NCBI GenBank assembly: GCA_010093485.1
Contig: MU001494.1
Coordinates: 64,758-128,757, forward strand
Source: Karstenula rhodostoma CBS 690.94
Lineage: Eukaryota > Ascomycota > Dothideomycetes > Pleosporales > Didymosphaeriaceae
Reading direction: 5' to 3'
DNA: 64,000 bases
A model generated the notes under the pieces. It did not search any database and had not been told where the DNA came from. It worked only from the letters and a program-made list of their open reading frames with translations. Shown here in pieces: positions 32,782 to 43,979 of this stretch. The position numbers and the translations under genes are program-made. The first letter of the stretch is position 1. Every line of letters begins with the position of its first letter.

Positions 32782-34313
32782 CTATGTCTTCCTCCCCTTA
32801 AAATGCCGCGTCAAGATATGCCCCCTCGACGACCTCCTCTGTTGCGGCATCTCCTCCACGGTCGCCGCGTGCGGGTAGTAAAGCTGGAACGGCTTCGGCG
32901 GAGAGCCATAGCTCATCTGGGAAGGATCAAGCTCAAGGCCTGGCGGGATCTGCGGATCTGGCCCTTCATCCGACAGCCCGAAGTCCTCGGTATCAACGTC
33001 CATGTAACTGATGCGTCGTCCGCTTATAGTTGGAGATGGTATATTGAAGGCGACGAGGTCGCCGGGGTGGGGCTCGGTGAAGGCAACCTTGGGATCAAAT
33101 GTGTGTGAGGATAGCGCGGGGCGCGTGGGAGGGGAAAATTGATCTGTGCGACCGCTTAGGATCTGGGTCAGTTGTTCGTCGGATAGAAGGTCGAAACCTG
33201 GCACGGAGTCTTGACTGGGCGTCTTGAAGTCAGCATCCAGTTCTACGGCGTCGTTGAATGGGCGTCCTTCGCGGAGGCTGAGTGCTGTGTGAACGACCTC
33301 GAGGACGTTGGGACGCATGTCGCAGCACTCTAGCTTCTGCCGCAGTATTCGCGTGTTCTCAGGGCTCCATGTGATCTGGTACCGTGGCTGCTTAGACTCG
33401 AATTCAGTGAATAGCGACTTCCAAGCACTGCGCGTTGCGTCTTGGCGGAGAAGGTTATGGATCGTGTTGGAGTACTTCCACTCTGTCCGTCCTTTTCGCT
33501 TCTCTGTTCCTTTGGGTTTCATGTGCAGTGCGACATGGTCGCATCGTTCTTTCCACCCGGTGAGGATAGCCTTGCAGCCATCGAAGCCGCATCCGTAGAC
33601 GAGCCGCGGCAGAAGGCGTACACGAACGTCCGTTGGGCAAGGTACGTCTGGATGGTGGCGTTTGAAGTGCGCTTCGAAGTCTAGCTTTCGGTCCAACACT
33701 TCCAAGCAATTGCGGATAGGACAAGGCCAGTCTTCACCTGTCTCATGCTGTTTGGTCTCGTGCTTCTTCCAGTCGGCTTTGGCGGCAAATGAAGTGTGTT
33801 CAGTACAGAAAGTGCAGAACCAAGGACCCCCGCTAGAAGATGTTGTGCATCGTCTCGGTGTGGAAGAGGTGATTGATCTAGAGTCGATATCAACAGGTAG
33901 AGGCGAAGGTATTGACAGCGTATCGACCGGGCTGAAAGCTTCCGAGATTGGGGATGCGGAAGCCAAGACAGGCTTCGTGGGGTTTAGACCGGAACGATAA
34001 AGTGGCGACTCTCGTCGGGGTCGTGAGCGTGACGAAACAGACGATTGCAACGACGGCGCGTAGTCTGTACTGAAGCCAGAGTGGCGCGACTCCGAAGATA
34101 AGTGGGAGAAGTGCGAAGCTGAAGTTATTGTGGAAGCTGGACCTGTCAAGTGTCAGACTAGGTGGGCACGACTAGGTGGTGGACGGAAGGAAGTAGCGTA
34201 CGGGATTGTGCAATGTCTAGAACCATTCTGATCACATCGCTTGATCTGTGTCTCCGCAAAAGCGCATATATGTGTTGAAGCGACTCCTCATCGTATCTGT
34301 GCTCCGCTTCCAT
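32782..34313 (-). CDS. C2H2-type zinc-finger protein
   Basis: Two exons: 34313-34202 and 34142-32782, with a 59-nt intron (GTACGC donor, TTGACAG acceptor), giving 490 residues. The N-terminus is MEAEHRYDEESLQHIYALLRRHRSSDVIRMVLDI, a helical start, followed by a Ser-rich stretch. Zinc-finger region at about 145-240: WFCTFC...WKKHETKQHETGEDWPCPIRNC...FEAHFKRHHPD...YGCGFDGCKAIL..WKERCDHVALH, that is two to three irregular fingers. A middle rich in aromatic/basic residues (YQITWSPENTRILRQKLECC) follows, then an acidic, proline-rich tail. This layout is common among Pezizomycotina C2H2 proteins with no assigned role. DNA binding is likely from the fingers, and the target is unknown. Confidence 0.8.
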
Positions 34314-35480
34314 GATTGTCGAGTTGAGGTGCACTAGTCAACATCCAAATATGTTCTAGCACGGCGCTTAACGGAGAGAAGTTTGGTTGCGGATATTAGA
34401 AATTCTATAGCGACAGTCGTCTCTGGTACAGAAATTAACACTGAGACGGAGTCAAACGAATTGAATCGCGGGAGCAGAAAGGAGCTCGAAATTCTGAAGA
34501 GAGACAGGACTCGAAGAATTCGGCATGGGCCTGGCAACTATTAGAACACCACATCGAGGCGCAGATCCGTATAGGTGGTCATAGCGTGGCTGAATCCTAG
34601 GGCCTCAGCCTTCCCCCAACGTAAAATCCTGTTGCCTTGCCCTTGTGAACCAACGATCCGAACAGCGATTGGCCATTGCTCCGAGGCTATCCCGAGTTGA
34701 GAGGAAAGACGAAGCGTCGCTCTCCCGTGTACTGACGCAAGCTCAGCTGGACATTGGACCGATCGTCTTGGTGTGTTCGTAGCCTCGTCTATGTTTACCG
34801 GGTAAAATCTACACAAGTCAGTAGAATTCGGACATTCGAGAAAACAAGCGACGAGCATCAAGCGGGCATTTGCCACTTTTTGAGTTGATTGATTGTCAGT
34901 AAATGGCTTTCTCACAGGTGTTGCGTTGCGTAGCGTGTGCGTCGTCACCAATGCCGCTGACCCAGAGCTCCAACCCAGGAATGAGGCTCTGCGGAACGTA
35001 CTAATTGGACGCCAACTCACCACCGTGCGTCTTCTGGAAGTACTGGAGGTCTAAGCTGCGCGCACGGTTGCGGATGATGCTCGCAATGCGGGTGAGGTGA
35101 CCGGTCAGTCCAACTCGAGTCTGCCCTTCGCTTAGGCACTAATGGGAAAATGGCTTATTGGTCAGCAACACCTTCGTAATACACAGTGACAGTTGTGACG
35201 TGGGCGTCTCCGAGTAGTAAGCGCTCGAATTCAGGAAGTATAATTCAACATATGGCTCTAGGCGGCTTGATCCTAGGGCATGCAGGACAAAGACTCAAGC
35301 TTTGGTATGCCACGAGATGGATGGAGAATGTCGATGCGGACCTTTTCATACACTTTCGCGCTGTTCATCTCTATTGTATGCGTTCCCATCATTTTCGAAT
35401 GCAATAACGAAGCTTTTCGGGCCATGCTCAGTGGAGAGGGACCCCACACTGCGACAGACGGCTCTTGAGCTCACCTTCCA
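34314..35480. other. 1.2 kb without a supported gene
   Basis: A minus-strand frame of 160 codons (34541-35023) exists but shows neither recognisable blocks nor splice context. Probably promoter of the zinc-finger gene plus the 3' region of the degenerate GTPase gene. Confidence 0.4.
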
Positions 35481-38172
35481 TCATCTCTTTGACTCCTGTA
35501 CCTTGCGTCCCGAGATCTCTCGCCGCTGAAGCGTCAACACGCCCCTGTCCTCGCTCTCGGGACATACGCTGTCAAAGTCGCGCAGGATTGCGTCCAGGAC
35601 AGCGCCGCATCGTGTGGTTAGTTTGCTCTCGACGCTTTTGACTGTCTTTTCGAGAGCGACTTCGACGAATTTCTTGACAGCTGGATAGGCCCCTTCGGTG
35701 CGGTGACATACTAGCGCACTGAAGCGAGCCTTTTTGGCAACGTGCAGTGCGCCTCCTAGGAGTTCATATTAGCTTGTTTTCTCGCTCTAAATTGAATGCT
35801 AGCCCGTACCTTTCCTTGGTTTCTCAGCCTTAGCCTTCTCGTATATCTTCAGCATTCTGCCTGTCAAGGGGCTAGTTTGCCCCAAATTGAATGCGTTATT
35901 ATTGATTGCGCTGAAAACTGTGAGCTCTACTTGATTTGTTGCACATAAAGGATTTAAACGTACAGCAAAGAAGTACGCATCTCGTTCACAACCTCATTGA
36001 CGATAAGAGTCATTTCCTGCTTTCGCTGATGAAAGCTGCCGAAGAAAGGTCTGAAAGCCGCGCTCTGCGAAATGTCCAGGTTGACTCGACTGCACCGGTC
36101 AGTTTTGAATGGAAGAGGTGGGCATATACACTTACTCTTCATCTTCTCCTCAAGGGCCTTGAGAAGATCATTCACATGCTGAATAGCTCTGGTTCTGAAG
36201 CTAAGACATTCTTGCTCGCGAAGGACGTCAAACGTTTCTTGTAGTCCACGCCGACTCGAGCTCATAAGGTCTTGGTTCCAGTCTGCCTTGCCGCATTTGA
36301 ACGTTTGCCATTTCCCTTGATTGATAATCAGCACTAGGTACATACGAATATGGGTGATGGTGATAGTGTGGGTATAAACATCCGTTAACCTCCTGGGGAG
36401 GAGTCACAAGTCTGATTGTCATGAAAATGGCGGTGTCAGTCACTTACCCTGATGATTAAGGAAGGCTGTGAACCCTTGAGGCGTATACTTTTCGTTGTTA
36501 GCATTGCAAAAGGAAGTTTCAACGCTACACTTACGCTTGACCATTTCTTGCAGAACCCTTGAGCAACAGCGAGCCACGCATCCGTGGAAGCGTCAATTTT
36601 CGCAACCACTGGGGTCACAGAATTTTTCACAAAGTCAGCCATTAGTACCTCGAAATGGTCCTGTTTCATCTGTACGTCCAGCAAGATCTTGAGCAAATGA
36701 TCGCGCTTCATCATAGGTCTTGAACCTAAGCAAGATAGCTCCATCTCATGGAGAAGCACGCGGATAAAGACGCAGTGTCGCTGGAATTGTTCAACCCTGC
36801 TAGACTTTGCTGCAAGAGAGAAAATGTGGCTTCGAAGGGCGGGGATCTCGGTCATGGCTAGTGATAATCTGGGGAATTCGGCGGCGGCGTAGCCTCTGAC
36901 GTGTTCCATGTTGACCTTACTGCTCACACAAAAAATGTGAAGGGGGTTTGGCTCTTTTGTTCTTCCGCGATACCAATCTTGTAGAGATTTGCGAATTTTT
37001 GTGTTACGTGTGGTTGCGAAGATCCTGGTCCGGCTATTGTTTTGTCAGTGGTTTGATTCGGGTAGCATGAACTCGACTGACCTATACTGAATGTATTTAT
37101 TCAGGTACCTGGAATTGGTTAGTATCGTAGATCATTGGGATGAGTGATGCCTACTCGTAAAGTCCGCGCTTCTTCATGAGCTCCTCATAGAAGTCTGCGT
37201 TGACAGGAGTTTTGAGCGCCTTCGTAAGTTGCTGCATTTCGTCCTTCACATTTTGTTCCAGATGGTGGAGGGATTGAAGATGCTGTTGGTTTCTGGGATC
37301 AAGCTTCAGACGTCTACATTCGTCTTCATCGATTATATGGCGAATCGTCAGTTTGTTCGAAGAGTTGGCGAGTACGAGATTTACATCTGAGCGTGAGTAC
37401 CAAGAAGAGCTTTCCATAACGCTTGCGTCGGACAACTTCCAAGGCAAACTTTTCGAGACCTGAGTCATATGTCGCTCTGTCCAGATTGGCAACAACAATG
37501 ACATGATCGCATTGTCGTAGATATCGGTTCGCACAGTCGACCCGCAAGGGATCGCCATCCGTAACGCCTGGGAGATCCACCGCTACCGATCCTTTGGCGA
37601 GAATCAGGCTAGCAAAGTACACCCTGTGACCATAGATTAACGTGGTATCCCGATAAAATACAAGCGACCCATACCTTGCTTTGTTGAAAAAAGGCCAGAC
37701 CGAGCATTCCAAGGAGGTGCCATCGATTTGTGGGTTATCGCAATGTTGGATGCCTCAGATCCCTTGTCCTGTCTGTCTATGATCGTCTGTTGCAGACCAC
37801 AGATAATCTTCGTCGCGGTCTTCTCGGCTGCTGCGAAAGAAGTGTTGAACATAGGTAAGTCTGGCAACGGTTCGGAATGCGGATCATGCCTCTCTATGGC
37901 ATCCGGATCTAGTTTAGCATAGCTCTTTTCGATCCTTGAGAAACATGCCGCTGTTTCAGTATCAATGTCGCCCGCTTCAAGAAGTTAGCAAGGTGTCGGT
38001 GGGCGTCGTTGAAACTTGCCTTTGCGCTTATTCGGCTGTGCAACGGCCAAAGCAGGACTGTAGTACATTGGAGGGGCGACCGGTGCTACTTGTATCGGGA
38101 TGACGGGTGCTGGGAGGAAGGTGTCCTGAACCCATGCTGCTCATCCGGCTCGAACAAAGGGCTCTCGCTCAT
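35481..38172 (-). pseudogene. P-loop-less, frame-broken SLIP-GC-like GTPase copy
   Basis: Twelve exons can be traced: 38172-38090, 38057-38020, 37974-37675, 37623-37385, 37323-37155, 37108-37082, 37033-36535, 36487-36448, 36315-36136, 36084-35964, 35910-35810, 35755-35481. It starts MSESPLFEPDEQHGF. Diagnostic blocks are VWPFFNKARVYFASL, G3 VDLPGVTDGD, PLHIFCVSSKVN and KADWNQDL, all typical of the same fungal GTPase family as the 5.5-kb gene. No P-loop is present: the second exon runs directly into ...FSRIEKSYAKLDPDA. Exon 3 changes frame between DKGSEASNI and GTSLECSVWPFF with no GT donor between, so one base appears gained or two lost. A 44-nt splice (GTCTGC donor, CTGAG acceptor) would restore frame but has poor signals. 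The intron 38019-37975 is a GC-AG type (GCAAGT, GCTAAC branch). The join after LFLVLTLR (37384-37324) is uncertain. Most other splice sites remain good, so decay is recent or the product is made in a shorter form. Confidence 0.65.
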
Positions 38173-39341
38173 GGTGACTGGTGCACAGTGATGATAGAGT
38201 TGCCGATGGCAAAGAGCAGGTTGTTCAGTACAAGTCGGGCGGGGCGGACGGCGCGATATATATAGGGCCGCTGAGTTTCAGACCTGCAGGTAAGAGAAAG
38301 TACGAAGTGATAGCATGTACCTCTCCTTTGACCTTCACCACGAAACAGTCAGTGTGCTATCCATGTGGCGATGGCAATCAAGACCCAAACATCCATTCGA
38401 TCGGACAGTTCAGCTTTGATAACTGGGCTTTGCGTTCTTGGGGAGTTCGGGCATTTATTATCAATCCAGTCCTAGCTCCAGTCACCCTAGGCTACGCTGT
38501 TTAGTAAATGGCTTGATAAGCCTCAGCGTCACTGAAAATCCTACACGTCGTAGGTTCTGACGCCAGAGCCTGATACTCTGTGTGAGTGGCTCTTCCGCGG
38601 GCTACAAAATGATTACAGTGTTGGCATACGCAAGGGTTGTCATGGTGTCGCAGAATGAAAAGGCTGCCAGGAAGCTTACACAAGAGAATTAGTATGGACG
38701 GCATAGAACAGAACGCCATGCTTGCGTCCAAGTGCGTTGGCTGATGGTGTAAGTAGGGCAGGGCCGTCATTGTTCGGTTGGTGCAATTGCAGTGGTGGTG
38801 CAAGTGAAGACATAATCCGACCAGACACATATTCGCAGCGCTCAGGTTGCTCGATAAACGCGAAAACAATGATTGTGAACGGCAGGCCATCACCATTGCA
38901 CGAGTGGAAAGGTGGACCGCTGAGGTAGTGCTTAGCGCCGGACGACTCGGCCCGACGTGGATCCCTTGGCGAAGGCAGCTTTCAGAGTTCTCGAAGTTTC
39001 TAACCTTCTTCTCCTCCCACTATTTCAGCTTCGCTCAACATCACACTTTCGCGTCTCTCATTGTCGCTGCTCGGAAGAGTTTTGTTAGATCTCTCGCGAT
39101 TGTCGCAATATACATCTGGTACGTATAGCAGCCCGTCTTCCCCTCTATTTGTATGATGAAACCACAGCTGGCACCAGTCCTAGAAGACTTGTACTCTTTT
39201 GCTGCGGACAACGCTTTGCGGGAGCATCGCTCCTTGTCCTGATCTCAAATAATCATCCTGAATGCATGTTTCTCCTCTACAGGACCAGGCTAATTCATGA
39301 ATGTCAGACTGTGCACAAGCCCCGATACCCCGCGTGACACC
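38173..39341. other. Promoter spacer between degenerate GTPase gene and AHA1
   Basis: Divergent genes flank it. A plus-strand frame (38181-38504) and a minus-strand frame (38501-38896) are open but have no recognisable content. Confidence 0.4.
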
Positions 39342-40450
39342 ATGGTCCTCCACAACCCAAACAACTGGCACTGGGTGAACAAGGATGTCAGCCCATGGGC
39401 GAAGGACTTCCTCACGAACGAGGTGCTCCAGATCTCCGCCGAAGAGGATGGCGTCAGCGTGAAGGTGGACAGCCTCATGAGCATGGATGGCGACGTGGAC
39501 GTGAGCCAGCGCAAGGGTAAAGTCATCACAATATTCGACGTCAAGGTCAAGCTTGAATACAAAGGTACGTTCACCCTTGCACAGCGGGAACGTTCGGCGG
39601 CTGACCTGGTCGGCAGGCAAGAACCAGGAAGGCGAAGAGGCCAGCGGCACCATCACTGTCCCCGAAGTGGCTCACGACACGGAGGAAGACGAGTATGTCG
39701 TATGTTCCCTTCGCTCCCAGCTGTTGTCGCATCCTCGTAGATTTAAGACCGCAAACTGACAGTCACCAGTTTGAGATAGACATCTACTCGGAAGAGAAGA
39801 GCAAGCAACCCGTCAAAGACCTCGTCCGGTCAAAGATTGTGCCGCAGCTGCGAAAGAGCTTCGCTAAGCTCGGACCAGCCCTGGTTAATGAGCATGGCAA
39901 GGATATCCAGCACGCGCCTGGAGAGAATCCCTCGAGCAAGTTCGCACCGGCCAAGACCTACTCCAACTCTGGCATAAATAAGTCAGAAACGAAGTCGGTA
40001 CCGTCTGCCACACAGAAAAGCGGTGGATCATTGGTCAATACTACCACGATCAATGAGAGCACCGAGTTCCGCACCACAGCTGAAGAGCTGTTCAAAACCT
40101 TCACCGAGCCTGACAGAATAGCTGCCTTCACTCGATCACCACCCAAGAACTGGACTGGTGCTAAGTCTGGAGGCACTTTCGAGCTGTTTGGCGGAAACGT
40201 CTCGGGTGAGTTCACAGAGCTTGAGAAGCCCACGCATATCGTCCAGAAATGGCGTCTCGCGCAGTGGCCTGCCGGTCACTATTCCACTCTATCCATCTGG
40301 TTCGACCAGAACGATGTTGACGCGGTTACTGTAATGCGAGTGGAGTGGAAGGGCGTACCCATCGGCCAAGAGGAGCCGACGAAGGGTAACTGGGGCGAGT
40401 ACTACGTCCGGAGTATAAAGACCACATTTGGCTTTGGTACCGTGCTATAG
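39342..40450 (+). CDS. aha1: Hsp90 co-chaperone Aha1
   Basis: Three exons: 39342-39564, 39617-39699, 39770-40450, with introns of 52 and 70 nt, giving 328 residues. The N-terminal Aha1_N domain opens with NPNNWHWVNKDVSPWAKDFL and the conserved LYEYKGKN/ISG-type strand (KLEYKGKNQEGEEASG). After a Ser/Lys linker the C-terminal AHSA1 (START-like) domain contains FRTTAEELFKTFTEPDRIAAFTRS, GGTFELFGGNVSGEF, IVQKWRLAQWPAGHYSTL and the WGEYYVRSIKTTFGFG end. In yeast Aha1 binds the Hsp90 middle and N domains and strongly stimulates its ATPase. Length matches fungal Aha1. It sits immediately left of the decayed DUF3176 island. Confidence 0.95.
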
Positions 40451-40707
40451 CCAGGCGGTAACAGCTTTCGGCGAAGGCAGGAGTCAACGGCGTTTTAGAG
40501 CCAAGGAATGAATGTGACATGATGAATGAAGTGATGGATTTTCGATATAGAGGCTGCTTCGTAGCACAGCAAATTAAGCAATACCAATTTACGACTAATT
40601 TCAAGTCTTCTCACATCGTTGCAGCGTGACTTGGTGACTTGGACTCACCATCAATAATCTGTCAGAAGTTCTAGGTTTTCATCAGCAAACTTAACAGAAA
40701 ACCGATC
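40451..40707. other. A+T-richer spacer
   Basis: Left edge of the degenerate island. No feature beyond the AHA1 3' end was recognised. Confidence 0.4.
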
Positions 40708-41010
40708 GTGTTCGAACACTGTTATCCGAATGGGACTGTGCGCGGTTACTTTTTCAATATAACGGTATATTTCCCAATTTTAATGTCTGGCTATAGTGCA
40801 CCGGCCGTGGCGTCTTCCGCCGGCAGGGGACCAGCTGGCCGAGTTCTTTTGCTCAGGACTCCTCCAATCTATGACAGCATATGTGGGATGGGTCAATCAA
40901 TTAGTTGAAGGACGGGATCCAGGTCATGTTGTTGACCGTAGTGTCAAATACCCAAGACTCGATTTTGGTACTCCAGCCCCACAGCAAACGTCTCCTCGAC
41001 AAGCCGGTTT
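40708..41010 (+). pseudogene. Decayed fragment of a DUF3176 membrane-protein gene
   Basis: The translation CYPNGTVRGYFFNITVYFPILMSGYSAP...AGRVLLLRTPPIYDSI lines up by eye with the intact paralogue at 43980-45977 (MYPLGTMCGYFINATSDSPVMMTGYTT...AGQALVARGLPLVDSV). Only this part, from the middle of the extracellular region, is left. Frames on either side do not continue the match. It is separated from the second decayed copy by the tRNA and LTR-like repeats. Confidence 0.6.
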
Positions 41011-41243
41011 AATGTTTTTGTAAATAGCGAATAACTGTATCGTTGTTCCAACCTTCTCTGGGCAAACTGTACGATCGAAGAAAACCTCTAGTAAGGCCTT
41101 GTGTATATATTCTCTAAATTCACAGTAGAGGCTCTGACTGCTTAGGCGAAGCGTGTGTTTCAGGAGAGAAATGAGGACAAAGATACAGTTATTGTGTGTA
41201 TAGAGTAGAAAAATGATCACGGAAGGTGAAAAAAATGAAATTT

Positions 41244-41325
41244 TGACCGTGCCAGGGGTCGAACCTGGAATCTCTTGATTACATAGTGATCGTAGTCAAG
41301 CGCCTTGCCATTGGGCCACACGGCC
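41244..41325 (-). tRNA. tRNA-Arg (anticodon ACG) with short intron
   Basis: On the minus strand the 82-nt sequence folds as a cloverleaf. Acceptor arms are GGCCGTG and CACGGTC (one G-T pair) with discriminator A at 41244. The D-arm is GCCCAATGGCAAGGC, the anticodon stem CTTGA/TCAAG, and the T-arm CCAGGTTCGACCCCTGG. The anticodon loop reads CTACGA followed by about 10 extra bases, that is anticodon ACG with an intron at the usual 37/38 position. ACG is read as inosine-CG and decodes CGU, CGC and CGA. A T-run follows the 3' end (complement of 41229-41235) as a Pol III terminator. Sequence features resemble yeast tRNA-Arg(ACG). Confidence 0.9.
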
Positions 41326-41486
41326 GTTGTGTTGCTGATGGCAAAACAGCTTGTTTTAAAATAGATGAGGAGGTGACATGTCGATGGAAGTGCAGGACTG
41401 TGGCAGAAGTATCTAACAAGCGACAATTTCAGATTTAGCGCGACGCTAGCTTAGCAAGCGCGTTAAAACGTGATTTTCTTCTTTCC

Positions 41487-41548
41487 TGTTGACACGAACC
41501 ACAAAGTGGTGTTCCGTAAAGTAGTAGACAAAATATGGACTGCCGCCC
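41487..41548 (+). repeat. LTR-like dispersed repeat, copy 1 of family A
   Basis: Starts TGTTGACACGAACCAC and continues to GACTGCCGCC. It matches 58397-58464 with a few differences and one small gap. The TG start and inner inverted repeat (GACACGA..TCGTGTC in copy 2) resemble the edge of an LTR. Confidence 0.7.
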
Positions 41549-41891
41549 AAAAGTAACACAGAATACACCTACCTGTCACTCTTCCATTTCTTTACTAAAC
41601 CCCAATGACACACAATTTCGCGCCGGACGTTGACAATATTTAACGTTATAGAGACCAGTATTCTGTCGGAGTGCAGTATTATTAAGGCCTACAGCATCCG
41701 CCGGACCGCACCGCAGGACATTGACTCCCGATGCAGTGATCTCAGCACCAATAAGAAAATGCCTTACCGCAGCCATGTGATTACAGGCCTTCAGAATCCG
41801 CGAAGGCAACACAAGAAGTTGGTATTGCAAATGGAATGAAACAAATTCAATAAAAGTCTTCCAGCATCCACCATCGATACCGCGTTCTCTA

Positions 41892-41938
41892 TATTGTAGA
41901 GATTCACTATGAGGTAGGGTGACTTAATGAAGTAGGGG
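41892..41938 (+). repeat. Dispersed repeat, copy 1 of family B
   Basis: Reads GAGATTCACTATGAGGTAGG, then GTGACTTAATGAAGTAGGGG. An inverted copy lies at 51803-51850 with about two mismatches. It lies 3' of the family A fragment, so both may be parts of one roughly 450-bp LTR. Confidence 0.75.
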
Positions 41939-42035
41939 CCGCGTTCTCTAAATATCGCCGAAGCTATCGAACAGAGGCTCTGGAGTCATAATTCGTCACA
42001 CAGTGTTATTAAGTGATAGCTCTTCGGAATTATCA

Positions 42036-43385
42036 GTTGGTGGATTAGTGCTATCTGCATGGCTGTAGTCGTGGGAGTTCTGATCTTCTATCGAGATGGG
42101 GAAATGCTAGATCGGCCCGGCAATCTTACCTTGAACGCTTTTATATCTATACTATCAAAGATATTAGGAGCGGCATTGATTCTGCCTGTCTCTGAAGCGT
42201 TAGGTCAGTCTAAATGGCGTTAATTCCATGGTGAATCTAATATGATGTGGGACCTTGAGACATTTGATAATATTTCTTGAGGAGCTTGGGGTTTAATGTT
42301 GTTTCTAATTTGAACCAAGGGTAGGATATTGGCAGAAATTGGAGCGATGATTGCCTTGTTGTCTCTGGTTTTAGATTCGTTTTTCCAGCAGGTGATTGAC
42401 TTCCCGGAACGATGTACAGCACAGTGAAACAGCTCAATCCACCGCTTGATCCGGTACAACTCTCGTTACGGAGCTGAACTTATGGCCGGACAAGAAATCA
42501 GTGTCAACGATCCAGAGCTGTCTGCTGTGGCGGGCAAATTCTTTTACCATAATGGGACGCAGCCAGTACGATTCGGGAACGGTACCCGGCCCGACATCCT
42601 ACTGTCATGTCCTAAGAGCAATTGCACGTGGCCACGATACAAAATATTAGGCTTTTGCAGCGGGTATGTAGAGATCGACGCTCCAAGTTTGTTGACTAGG
42701 TGTTGTCGCAAGATGACAGTATATTGGACCATTGACTTGACCAGCGCAGATACCCGGGAAACGTATCCGAATGCAACTATGGGGGGTAATCTCTCAATTA
42801 CACGAGCGAATCACGCATATTTATGTCAGGATACCTCCTTGGGGATGCGAACTCTACGATAGGGGAGGCTCCGCTGATGCATTCCTTACGTCTCACAAGC
42901 AACCCAGGCCGTATACCACTATATGGAAACGGGTCCATCAATTCCAAGCACTGCCGTAGTCCCTTGGTTGATGTAATGTTGATGTAAGAGTGACCAGTTC
43001 TCAAACTGGAAAACAGGCAGTTTATGTAGGAGAAAAACCGGACATGCAAGAGTGGTAGTGTCTTAGTGTGTCAAAACAATACAGTCCTGCCTGGTATTAT
43101 AAGGGAATATACTAAGAAGACATGCTGGTCACATTAATTAAATACGACTGCTGGGCCTTTTCCATGGTTGACCTCCAACTTCGAATCAAAAACCCTCAAC
43201 GGCACCGGAATTGACTAGCCCTACGATATTGTATTGGATCCTGGTGACAATGCCATTTCAACTTATGGGATTGGAAACATCACAGTGATGAACACTGCTT
43301 TCGTGTTTGACGACATATTTCCGTCAGTCAGTACCGTGCAAAACGAGACCGCGGACCCATTCCGAATGTGATACTTGCTTTCGAG
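42036..43385 (+). pseudogene. RIP-like decayed copy of the DUF3176 membrane-protein gene
   Basis: One frame reads WWISAICMAVVVGVLIFYRDGE...LSKILGAALILPVSEALGQSKWR, stop, FHG...LETFDNIS, stop, GAWGLMLFLI, stop, TKGRILAEIGAMIALLSLVLDSFFQQV, stop, matching the intact gene at 43980-45977 segment by segment. It continues through YHNGTQPVRFGNGTRPDILLSCPKSNCTWPRYKILGFC and, further on (about 43137-43370), TAGPFPWLTSNFES...NITVMNTAFVFDDIFPS. Stops correspond to W (TGG to TAA) and R (CGA to TGA) codons of the intact copy, the C-to-T/G-to-A pattern of repeat-induced point mutation. A stretch near 42870-43130 no longer matches. Confidence 0.85.
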
Positions 43386-43979
43386 ATCGGAATGCATGTA
43401 AAGAGTGTCAATTCATATATATAGAAATAGAAGAATATTGGTCATAATATGAGGGAAACCGATCCATATCCGAGTAATCTCCGAATTAGATTTCCACTCC
43501 CAATCTTTTCGACCCCGTTCCCCAACAACAGCAACCTCATTGTCAGAAAACATGGAATCTGGACTGGTCTCTACAGAAGATGTGAAGCGCACCGTTATCT
43601 CACATCCGCTTGCGGATGCGACCCGAATATTGGGAGGTTGGGGCCGTGCCGCACACTCGGCGCTTATTTCTACATTGCAGATTGGTTACAGTTTTGACAG
43701 CGCCTATTGCTGGCTGTTGAGTCGCACCCTCTCAAAATAGTGTCAGCTTACAGCAAGATCTATGCGCTAAGGCTGACAGGGCAGAGTGCCCTTCTGGAAG
43801 AGCCGTAAAAGTTAGAAAACGCGCGCTGGAGCGACACTACACCATGGACACGTACATCTGGTAACAGTTGGGCATTGCAGCTCTTTGTTCTCGCTTCACT
43901 TTTAACTCTCCATAATAAACGAGGAGCAAACGTAACACGACAAAACCTGCAGACTCTTGGCTCTCATTGCTTTGACAGA
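43386..43979. other. Spacer upstream of the intact DUF3176 gene
   Basis: Contains short frames (for example ENMESGLVSTEDVKRTVISH at 43545) without support. Probably the promoter of the intact copy. Confidence 0.4.

Larger units (their letters stand above)
41326..42035. other. Repeat-bearing spacer in the degenerate island
   Basis: Holds two LTR-like fragments (41487-41548 and 41892-41938, listed separately) in the same orientation. No gene. Confidence 0.5.

Noticed and set aside
34541..35023. 160-codon minus-strand frame
   Set aside because: No recognisable blocks, no splice partners, codon use not like neighbours; left unannotated as a gene.
37385..37400. 14-nt intron in the degenerate GTPase gene (GTACTCACGCTCAG)
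   Set aside because: Far below any workable intron length; a 61-nt intron nearby (37384-37324) explains the frame.
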